64,000 nucleotides of DNA from Anditalea andensis (GTDB lineage Bacteria > Bacteroidota > Bacteroidia > Cytophagales > Cyclobacteriaceae), in NCBI RefSeq assembly GCF_000714815.1, contig NZ_JMIH01000024.1:537347-601346 (forward strand). The letters are read 5' to 3'. The notes under the pieces are model-generated. The model was not told where the DNA came from. It did no database searches and worked only from the letters and a program-made list of their open reading frames with translations. Each line of letters starts with the position of its first letter. Position 1 is the stretch's first letter. Shown here in pieces: positions 47,115-54,922 of the stretch. Position numbers and translations under genes: made by a program.

Positions 47115-47274
47115 CTAAGTCCTTCTTTTCGCTTGAATCCGAAGGATCCACCAAAAAAGTTAGAAAACCAGTCCTACAGTAGATGAATTTCCGTGCAAAG
47201 AATCGCCGCTTTTCGCTATTGTAAATTTAATAAAAACCTTTAAAATTACTTGGAATTTAAGACAGTACCTCGAT
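47108..47274. repeat. Interspersed repeat, copy 3
   Basis: 167 bp nearly identical to copy 2, from GATGAGTCTAAG to TTTAAGACAGTACCTC. Its left end cuts the AlbA_2 gene and its right end lies 12 bp from the stop codon of the exported protein gene. Confidence 0.85.
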
Positions 47275-47285
47275 TACATACCGTT

Positions 47286-47852
47286 TTAGTCTATAGTTAT
47301 TGGGGGACACATCCAAAAACCCATTCCTCCTTCAGTTACGAAAACAGTTGCAATTGCTCCATTAATGTTTGAAGTTGTTTTTAGAATTTGATTCTGAGGT
47401 TCTGAGTTAATAATAAGTTCAAATTGTCCTTCATCAAGCATTGGACAAGCCAGTTCCCAAAACAGTTTTTTTGTTAATAGTTCATCGCTTTTGATTTCAT
47501 CAATAGGGGTAAATTCGCCTTCATTCCAAAAATCCTTCCATATATGAGTTTGGTCATTTGCTAAAAAATCACGAACCCTCCTTATCTTATTAATAGCTTC
47601 AAGTTGCCATTCTTTCAGGTTTTTATCACCTTCAAGTTCTTCTATTTGTTTGTCAATGGAGGTTAATACCTGGATTCTATCAAAACTAATCGTGTAATCA
47701 GGGCTAATTATTTTAATGCTCTTGTCTTTTAGATCAGCGGTTTTGATTACGGCTGTTGTATCATAAACAATTAGTATGTTGTCAGATTTTAGTAGTTGTC
47801 CGTTCGCTATAAATGGCAAAATCATTATAATAAATAGAAGATATTTCATCAT
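47286..47852 (-). CDS. Exported protein of unknown function
   Basis: 188 residues with a clear signal peptide (MMKYLLFIIMILPFIANGQ). The mature part is mostly polar with one notable stretch, SDNILIVYDTTAVIKTADL, and it ends in an aromatic-rich segment VFVTEGGMGFWMCPPITID. I do not recognise the family. It lies between the interspersed repeat and a long hairpin, so it may be a mobile cassette. Confidence 0.65.
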   Translation of the reverse strand: MMKYLLFIIMILPFIANGQLLKSDNILIVYDTTAVIKTADLKDKSIKIISPDYTISFDRIQVLTSIDKQIEELEGDKNLKEWQLEAINKIRRVRDFLANDQTHIWKDFWNEGEFTPIDEIKSDELLTKKLFWELACPMLDEGQFELIINSEPQNQILKTTSNINGAIATVFVTEGGMGFWMCPPITID

Positions 47853-47881
47853 GTTTTTAAATGGTATGTAACGTAGTACAG

Positions 47882-47988
47882 CTATACGCAGGCAGGGATT
47901 TTTAGCACTAAACTTTCCTACGAAGAACTGAACTTCAAATATACCACTTTCCTGTCCTACAAAGCACGAAACCCCTGCTTGCGTATAG
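47882..47988. repeat. Long inverted repeat (attC-like hairpin)
   Basis: CTATACGCAGGCAGGG (47882-47897) pairs with CCCTGCTTGCGTATAG (47973-47988) across a 75-bp loop. The size and the position just upstream of a small exported-protein gene recall attC sites of chromosomal integrons, but the conserved GTTRRRY core is not evident, so this is only a resemblance. Confidence 0.4.
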
Positions 47989-48000
47989 GTGATGTGTGTG

Positions 48001-48052
48001 CCTTGAATGGTGAATATAGGTCAAAAAGTTGACCGTTCCAACGGGTGAAATG
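48001..48052. repeat. Palindromic dispersed repeat, copy 2
   Basis: Second copy of the repeat at 19613-19664; the inverted repeat here is GGTCAA-AAAG-TTGACC. It stands between the attC-like hairpin and the IS3 element. A further hairpin, TCCCGA-GGA-TCGGGA, lies at about 48121-48135. Confidence 0.55.
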
Positions 48053-48223
48053 CGGAGCATTCATGAACACCTTTGAAAATAATAATAAAGTGAATAAAGT
48101 CCCTTAAGCGCGGGGGTAATCCCGAGGAATCGGGACAGGCAGTCCCGAAGCCAAGCAAGGGTCGTGTTCTGAAATAGGTTGACACAATTTAAAAAAATAT
48201 TGTCAACCTATAATCGGACAAAA

Positions 48224-48610
48224 ATGAAAGATCTAAATCATTATTCAGAAGTAACCCGCAGAGAAATTGTAAGTGAGGTGCTTTCAGGATCCATGACAAA
48301 AGAACAGGCAAGGCGGGTTTATGGAATTAAATGTAAATCTGCTATATTGGAATGGATGAGGATGTTTGCGGGCCTATCACGGGCAGCAACCATCGACCCT
48401 ATTCCCCTATTGAAAAATATGTCTGTAGAAAACGGCGATATTGAAAAGCTTAAAGAAAAGGTAAAACAGCTGGAAGAGAAGCTTGCCCTTAGCCAAAGGG
48501 TAAGGCATACAAGATCATGGTTGATGTTGCCAAAGAGGACTATGGTCTTGACCTTGAAAAAAAGTCTGGTGCCAAACAGTTGAAAGACTCAAAAAAGAAG
48601 AACCGGAAGT
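48224..48610 (+). pseudogene. IS3 OrfA (frameshifted)
   Basis: Starts with MKDLNHYSEVTRREIVSE and a helix-turn-helix MTKEQARRVYGI, followed by a leucine-zipper-like coiled coil (IEKLKEKVKQLEEKLALS). After that the reading frame shifts; the normal end (KAYKIMVDVAKEDYGLDLEK) is in another frame. Confidence 0.85.
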
Positions 48611-48628
48611 AGGTTTGTGACAACTTTG

Positions 48629-49616
48629 TACATTGTTTGGCAAGAGTAGACTGGCTTATTATAAAGCTTAAAAATACAATACCCAGGAAGCATTTAAAGA
48701 AGACCTGGTATTGGGTCTGGTGGCTAAGATCAGGAAAAGATCAAAAACCTCGCGTTGGGGAGTAAGGAAGCTATATCCGCTATTACAGGCAGATATGGAC
48801 CTCCTGGGAATAAAAATGGGAAGGGACAAGCTCTTTGATCTGCTTCGCGTGAACGGCCTTTTGGTGAGGAAAAGAAAGCGAAAATTCTTCACTACACAAA
48901 GTCACCACTGGCTGAGAAAACATAAAAATCTTGTCAATAACATGGTTGTTTCCAGGCCCAACCAGTTATGGGTATCAGATATTACCTATGTGCAGTTCAA
49001 CGGAACTGTATACTATCTTTACCTTATCACTGATGCGTATTCCCAAAAAATAGTGGGATGGAACGTCTCTAATGATCTGAAAGCTGAATCCGCTTTAATT
49101 GCATTGAAAATGGCAGTGTCATCGAACAAAAACCTGCCTCCATATTCATTGGTTCCCCATTCAGACCGTGACTTCCAATATTGCAATTATGATTACACGG
49201 GGTTGCCGGAACAGAATATGGTATGGATAAGTATGACCAAGCCTGCTTCCCCTCATGAGAAAGCTATTGCGGAACGTATCAACGGCATACTTAAAGAGGA
49301 ATGGCTGATTGATCTTGAAAAAAGGGAAGATATGGATGAAAAAAAAAGCAATAGGACAGGTTATCAACATATACAATGAGCTTAGACCCCATAACGGACT
49401 TGGAAATATTGTCCCTGTCCTGGTACACGATAAAGGTTTTAAAAGCCATGGTACCGAACGCGTTATAGGCAAAAAATATGAGTGGAACAAAAAAGCCGAA
49501 CCATTACTGGATCGGCCTGCTGTTACCAACGCTATCGGACCAAACGATTATTCTTCGGCAAGTTGCTCCTCAGCAGAGCTTGATTCCGCTTCATCGTGGT
49601 ATTGTAAGTTAGAATA
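48629..49616 (+). pseudogene. IS3 OrfB transposase (frameshifted)
   Basis: The main frame covers VAKIRKRSKTSRWGVRKLYP, NQLWVSDITYVQFNGTVYYL with the first catalytic Asp, LITDAYSQKIVGWNV, HSDRD (where active copies have HSDRG) and EKAIAERINGILKEEW. The last part (YNELRPHNGLGNI) lies in a different frame from about 49310. It is the DDE integrase of an IS3 element, inactive. Confidence 0.88.
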
Positions 49617-49835
49617 ATCTTTTCAGAAATAGAAACAGTACCTATATTTGAATAGGCAAAGTGTCAACCGTTTTCAGGACGCTACCGTACGGGACAAGTT
49701 ATGACCGTTGAAAAGAAAATATAAACAGATGAAATTTTCCTTTTCTCTCTTTTTTTCGGCATCCCCGACCGACATAACACCTGCCTTGCAGACATAGGTC
49801 ACCACGAAAACAAATCCCACCCACCACCCAAAAAA

Positions 49836-49875
49836 TTGGACTTCTCAGCAAAAGGACATTGGGCTTTTCAACAAA
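49836..49875 (+). promoter_or_regulatory. Paired direct repeats (putative AraC operator)
   Basis: TTGGACTTCTCAGCAAA (49836-49852) and TTGGGCTTTTCAACAAA (49859-49875) are direct repeats offset by 23 bp. The second ends 50 bp before the NTF2-like start. This is the same motif as at 6546-6563. Confidence 0.6.
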
Positions 49876-49889
49876 GCTACTTGAAAATG

Positions 49890-49912
49890 TTATGCTCATC
49901 TTTGCAGCATAA
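49890..49912 (+). promoter_or_regulatory. Inverted repeat enclosing a -7-like box
   Basis: TTATGCT (49890-49896) pairs with AGCATAA (49906-49912); the 9-bp loop contains CATCTTTG, close to TAnnTTTG. A factor bound to the palindrome would cover the promoter of the NTF2-like operon. Confidence 0.4.
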
Positions 49913-49924
49913 AATTCTTAGACA

Positions 49925-50335
49925 ATGGAAAATAAAGAAACAGCAAAAAAGTATTTCGACGCAATGGTGGCCGGAAACTTCGATGAAATGAACAAATTAA
50001 AAACGCCTGATTGTGTTTATTGGTTAGGCGGTGAGGGATCCTGGCCGTTTGGAGGTTACCAATCCCTCGAAAACCAGGCAAAACTATGGGCCACCGTAGC
50101 AGAACGATTCCCGGATGGGATGAAAATGACGCTTCAATCTATCACAGCAGACGAAGAGCGGGCAGCATTGTATGTTCATATTCGTGGAATCCGAAAAGAT
50201 GGCCGTATTTACGAAAATCATGTGATGCTGCTTTTAACCTTTAAAGAGGGTTTAATCAGTGGCTTTTACGAATATTTGGATACCATTATGGTTAATGAAC
50301 TATTCTGTGGCCCGATGGATGATGTAAAAGCATAG
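49925..50335 (+). CDS. SnoaL/NTF2-like protein
   Basis: A 136-residue single-domain protein with the NTF2/SnoaL cone fold: N-terminal helix ETAKKYFDAMVAGNFDEMNK, then strands including CVYWLGGEGSWPFGGYQ and ERAALYVHIRGIRKDGR, and a C-terminal HVMLLLTFKEGLISGFYEYLD. Such proteins are small ketone-transforming or ligand-binding enzymes. Its partners are an NAD(P)-binding epimerase-like protein and an AraC regulator on the same strand. The function is probably in polyketide-like or aldehyde chemistry but is not assigned. Confidence 0.82.
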   Translation: MENKETAKKYFDAMVAGNFDEMNKLKTPDCVYWLGGEGSWPFGGYQSLENQAKLWATVAERFPDGMKMTLQSITADEERAALYVHIRGIRKDGRIYENHVMLLLTFKEGLISGFYEYLDTIMVNELFCGPMDDVKA

Positions 50336-50381
50336 TTAATAACATTAGGAATGCGATGAGTAACGTAATAGAAATAAGAAA

Positions 50382-51032
50382 ATGAGGGTAATCATAACAG
50401 GAACTACGGGAATGGTTGGCGAGGGCGTTCTATTGGAATGCCTGCAAAACAACAAAGTATCAGAAGTGCTAAGCATTTCAAGAAAGCCCTGCGGAATTAA
50501 GGATCAAAAACTTAAAGAATTATTAGTGCCTGATTTTACTAAATTGCAGGAATTTGAAAACGATATAAAAGGCTACGACGCCTGCTATTATTGTGCAGGG
50601 ATAAGCTCCGCAGGAATGTCCGAAGAAAAATATCATTACATCACATATGATACCACGATAGCATTTGCAAGAGCACTGTTAAAAGCCAACCCCGATATTA
50701 CTTTTTGTTTTGTAAGCGGAAGAGGCACTGACAGCACCGAACAGGGTAAAATTATGTGGACAAGGGTAAAAGGAAAAACAGAAAACACCTTAAAACAGAT
50801 GCCTTTCAAAAGCGAATACAATTTTCGTCCGTCTTTGATGAAACCCGCCAAAGGACAAAAGCATTTATACGGCTACAATCGTTGGGCCCATAAAATATTT
50901 TATCCATTATTTAGCCTGTTCTTTCCTACCTGCACTATTCAGGAAATTGGTAATGCTATGATAACCGTAACTTTAAAAAGGCATTCAAAAAATGTTTTAG
51001 ACGAGAAAGATATAAAAATGATGGCTCAATGA
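50382..51032 (+). CDS. NAD(P)-binding epimerase/HTATIP2-like protein
   Basis: A 216-residue atypical SDR with the N-terminal Rossmann motif ITGTTGMVGEGVLLECL, then YCAGISSAGMSEEKYHYITY and TFCFVSGRGTD, without the classical YxxxK. It resembles small HTATIP2-like or epimerase-type oxidoreductases. It lies 46 bp after the NTF2-like gene. Substrate unknown. Confidence 0.82.
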   Translation: MRVIITGTTGMVGEGVLLECLQNNKVSEVLSISRKPCGIKDQKLKELLVPDFTKLQEFENDIKGYDACYYCAGISSAGMSEEKYHYITYDTTIAFARALLKANPDITFCFVSGRGTDSTEQGKIMWTRVKGKTENTLKQMPFKSEYNFRPSLMKPAKGQKHLYGYNRWAHKIFYPLFSLFFPTCTIQEIGNAMITVTLKRHSKNVLDEKDIKMMAQ

Positions 51033-51154
51033 AACAGCTAAGCTGATTTTCAAAATCGTACACGTTAGCTACACCAATGATTGGCGAAACAGTAAGGGTC
51101 AACGACAGCAGTCAAATATTTAAACAATGGTGGAAAAATGTATAGTAGTAAACA

Positions 51155-51943
51155 ATGAAAGTAACTGACATAAAATCTTGTTATATCGGCCCCGAAATTT
51201 CGCCTGAACAATTTATTGCAGAACATTTTTTCTTGTATTTGGCAAAAGGAATAATTAACGGCTATGACGGAAACAAAAAGCAAACTATCCATGCAGACGA
51301 ATACTGTTTGTTTTTTAAAAATCACTTGGCGAGATACAACAAGGAAAAAACAGAAAATGAATTTGAAAAAGTAGTCATCATTTTTGATGAAGCGTTTTTA
51401 AAAAAGTTTCAGGAAAAACATAGGCCTACAGTTATAAAATTCAAATCAGAAAGAGCATTTTTAAAATTAGACAAACGTGAATGGTTACCAAACTTTATTC
51501 AATCACTTGTACCCTATTACAATCGTTCGGGAAAAATTGATAAAGCATTTGCAGACATAAAACGAGAAGAATTGCTTACCATTTTGCTGAAAAACCAACC
51601 CGAACTTGCAGGGATATTTTTTGACTACGGCATACCTGAAAAAATAAATTTGGAAGCGTTTATGAATAAAAACTTCAAGTTCAATGTAAGCATTCAGCGC
51701 TTAGCCTATATGACAGGGAGGAGTTTATCGGCTTTCAAAAGAGACTTCAAAGAAATTTTTAATGAAGCACCGAATCGTTGGTTAATTCAGAAACGCTTAC
51801 AAGAAGCACATTTTCTCATTGACAAAAAGAACAAAAAACCGACTGACATTTATTTGGAATTAGGTTTTGAAGATTTGTCGCATTTCTCTTATGCTTTCAA
51901 AAAGCAGTTTGGATATGCACCCACAGCACTATCAAACAAATAA
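51155..51943 (+). CDS. AraC-family regulator (ExsA-like), paralogue of 7429-8238
   Basis: A 262-residue AraC protein whose C-terminal half matches the regulator at 7429-8238 closely: NVSIQRLAYMTGRSLSAFKR, then NRWLIQKRLQEAHFLIDKKN and IYLELGFEDLSHFSYAFKKQ. The N-terminal sensing region is more divergent. It follows the NTF2-epimerase pair, 122 bp downstream, and probably belongs to that regulon. The shared operator motif supports autoregulation or cross-regulation with the 6.6-8.2 kb operon. Confidence 0.93.
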   Translation: MKVTDIKSCYIGPEISPEQFIAEHFFLYLAKGIINGYDGNKKQTIHADEYCLFFKNHLARYNKEKTENEFEKVVIIFDEAFLKKFQEKHRPTVIKFKSERAFLKLDKREWLPNFIQSLVPYYNRSGKIDKAFADIKREELLTILLKNQPELAGIFFDYGIPEKINLEAFMNKNFKFNVSIQRLAYMTGRSLSAFKRDFKEIFNEAPNRWLIQKRLQEAHFLIDKKNKKPTDIYLELGFEDLSHFSYAFKKQFGYAPTALSNK

Positions 51944-52105
51944 GAAACCGACCGAGCCAACATCCAAGACCAACACAAAAGCATTTCCCCTGTTTTGGAT
52001 AATCATACAGGATTTGGACACTTTTTAGTTTTAAAACCTGAAGACATTCAATAGCTTTAAACAAACCAATACATTAACTCAACAATTGATACTTTTGGTC
52101 CTAAA

Positions 52106-53730
52106 TAGGGTCTGCGATAAAGTATAAAAATGCATAAAAGATCGGAAATTAATGGAGTACAAGTGCAAGGGAATATGCAAAAGAACTCCAAAAGGCGTGC
52201 ATCATGCATTGAATATTCGAGTCCAAACCAGCTTTCATTTTCCGGATTTGAGACTCCCTTCTGCAACCAGCTTGAACCCAATAACCGTTGAGTTGTGCTC
52301 AGCTCCCAGATTTCTTGGGATGTCCTGGTCAATTTTTTCAACAAAAGTAATCCTCCCAAACAGACCGGTAGACCTGCACTTAATCCCTGTGTACTGATCG
52401 GAGCGGTGATCATCAAGCATATACTCAATTTGGATGACCGTGAAACGGTGGCCCATTACGCAAAAATATGTACCTCCAGTACTTCCTGGGCTTCAGTTAC
52501 TATACGAAAGAGGCTCCTTTTGATCCGTCAATGTTTGTTGATATAAGAAAGCGACTCAGTCAGAAGTTCATTGAAGAGATGAATGAAAAGATATATGGTT
52601 TTGCCATGGAAATAGCGGCTAAAAAGGAAGTCAAGGAGGTGAAAAAGAAGAGAGGGATCCCCCATCTAACGGAGACATCAAGAACAAAGGAGAAGTTATT
52701 TATGATGCAACCGTCTTCCCACAGGACATCGCTTATCCTACCGACCATGGATTGCTCAACAAGGCACGTGTGATCACAGAAGAGATTATAGATGTTCAAC
52801 GCCAAAAAAAGTCAGAGGGAAAGAAACCACGGACCTACCGCCAAACTGCCCGCAAAGCCTATCTAAGGTAGCCCAGAACAAAAACCCATCAAAAAAGACG
52901 ATCCGGTAAGAGTTAAAATCACAGCTTCAGTATCTGAGGAGGAACTTCAAGACAATTGAAAAGCAGCTTGACTATTTTGAAGACTTTCCCCTTGACCATA
53001 AGCATCAGCGGAAATATTGGATCATCCAAACACTTTACGACCAGCAGCTAAATATGGTTGAAAGCAAAAACCATCAGATTGACGACCGAATACTGAGTAT
53101 TCACGAGCCACATTTACGTCCCATAGTGCGGGGAAAGCAAGGGCCAAGACTGAGTTTGGAGCCGAGATCCACTTTGGCCTAGTAAATAGATATTCTTTTT
53201 TTGACACGGTTTGCTGGGATGCCTTCAATAAAGGGAGCCATCTAAAGGACTATGTTGAAAAATACAGGGAGAGATTTGGGTTCTATCCGGCAAAAGTACT
53301 TGCGGACAAACTGTACTGCACCAGGGAAAACTGAAAATGGCTTATAGAAAAAGGGATAAAACTTGTGGCCAAGCCATTGGGAAGGCCCTCGGCGTAGGCA
53401 GTGGAAAACCACGTAAGTCCCGGAGAGAGGAACCCGATAGAGGGAAAGTTTGGGCGGGAAAGAACGCCTACGGAATGAACCGTATAAGGGCAAGGCTTAA
53501 AACAACAAGCCAATCGTGGATCGCCTCCATCATATTAGTGCTTAACCTGGTCAAATTGGCCGTGGAGGCACTCCTTTGCCTGAGTTTTTTAGCATGGCCA
53601 ATCCGAAATTACCTGTTAATTGCAGGTATGGAGTGGGCCAGGGAGGAAGTAAAAACAAAAAACCAGTTCAGATTCAAATCTGGACTGGTTTTAAGAATTT
53701 GCCGTTTTTGAGTTTTTCAGCAGGCCCTAT
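52106..53730 (+). mobile_element. IS5/IS1182-like element, degenerate
   Basis: About 1.6 kb. The left end (TAGGGTCTGC, 52106) and the right end (complement of TAGGGCCTGC, to about 53730) form short inverted repeats, flanked by TA. The transposase is broken into several frames: NFFNKSNPPKQTGRPALNPC, VDIRKRLSQKFIEEMNEKIY, then FGAEIHFGLVNRYSFFDTVC, VLADKLYCTRENRKWLIEKG and NPIEGKFG with the normally conserved RNPIEGKFGQAK box. Inactive. Confidence 0.8.
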
Positions 53731-53993
53731 ATAAAGCGTAAAAGCTCCCATCAGTATACTGCTCAACAAAAGCCCTTCTTACGCCACCCTGGGACCAGCA
53801 AAATTACCGTCAGGCTTATTTCTGCCACAGGTAGTATCCAAAACAAGATTTTGGCCATCCATAAAGGAAAGATCAGGTTATATAAAGCATGTCGGCTGCC
53901 CTCCCAGTCTTTCCACTTGCTGATGGCAGTATAGGCAAAGAGCAAAGCCAATAGGAGGGCACATATTTCGGTTATAAAGCCTTTTATTTTCAT
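53730..53993 (-). pseudogene. MauE/DoxX-like membrane protein, truncated and frameshifted
   Basis: The minus strand starts with MKIKGFITEICALLLALLFA and continues with YTAISKWKDWEGSRHALYNL and PVAEISLTVILLVPG, as in MauE-like membrane proteins. Near 53770 the frame shifts and the expected GLLLSSILMGAFTLYI is in the next frame. It stops at TATAGGG, where the IS element begins. The IS and the frameshift together destroyed the gene. Confidence 0.7.
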
Positions 53994-54922
53994 CTTTACC
54001 CTCTAGCATTGATTATTGGATAAATATAAAAAACAGCGAATGTTGATGCTAGTATATCGGGGATAAATGTATGGTTGTGAATTGATTATTGGTAGGTTTA
54101 CCTAAGATCCCTGGAATATTGAAAATAATAAGGTTTATGTATCGATAATTCAAAAAAATGCTATATTTTAAAGCATTAAGGCATTAATCCAATCGTTCCT
54201 TATTAATAAAAATGTGAATTCCTCTGTCACGCCTCTCATTTGCTCCCAAATTTCAATCTTTGCTTAATTATTGCCAGCGTCCCCGTAAAGCTATTTTTTC
54301 TATTTATTTTCAGGTAAAAGACTTTTCAGCGAAGTAGAAACTATCGAATAGTTACTTCATCATATAAATATAAAAGTAAGCTTGACTCCTAATAGATATT
54401 TGGTTTCTCAAATTTAAATACAATAAGCGTCAAATTAATTGAAGCAGAAGTTCAGTATAGATAAGGGGATGCCACTATCCAATTGCCTAACCAATTAATC
54501 TGACCACTATTCTAGCAAATTAGAATTTGACTGTACTTGTCATAACCATAAATAAGCAGGGTATGGATAGTATTAGAACATACATAAAATATTTTTTAAT
54601 AATATATTTTGTGCTACCCATTTTCAAATATTTCTGTTATTCACCTTGATTTATTAGATTTTGATGCACATACGATTAAATTATTTAAAAAAATACCCCT
54701 TAGGGGGTATTTTATGCCGATTTACAATTTGATAGATTTACGTAGATCTTGATATTACATAAATTAAATTAATATCTTTTTTATAAAAAAAATATTTTTT
54801 AATCAAAGTACTATATATGAAAAAGCTAGTATAATATTCAAAGCTTTTTTAGATATTTTAAGTCATTTATACTAAAAAAAAAATTAGTAATAAAATATTC
54901 AATCATTTATTATGAACTCATA
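53994..54922. other. Long AT-rich upstream region of the protease/lipase operon
   Basis: About 930 bp without a recognisable gene, ending in a very AT-rich stretch (54720-54920) that probably carries the operon promoter. It contains one striking palindrome at 54691-54712. I see no other repeat. Confidence 0.5.
54691..54712. promoter_or_regulatory. GC-rich palindrome AAATACCCC-TTAG-GGGGTATTT
   Basis: Nine-base arms with a four-base loop, without a following T-run, so more operator-like than terminator-like. The TACCCC...GGGGTA core resembles the operators of CsoR/CstR-type repressors, but no such gene lies in this window. Confidence 0.35.

Larger units (their letters stand above)
48164..49682 (+). 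mobile_element. IS3-family element, inactive
   Basis: About 1.5 kb bounded by 22-bp terminal inverted repeats: left GTGTTCTGAAATAGGTTGACAC (48164-48185) and right, at 49661-49682, its complement with 4 mismatches. Two genes, orfA and orfB, occupy the interior, both broken by frameshifts. I could not fix a target-site duplication. Confidence 0.85.

Noticed and set aside
51040..51154. Sequence CGTACACGTTAGCTACACC resembling an integron-type recombination site
   Set aside because: Only a short resemblance; no paired arm was found nearby.
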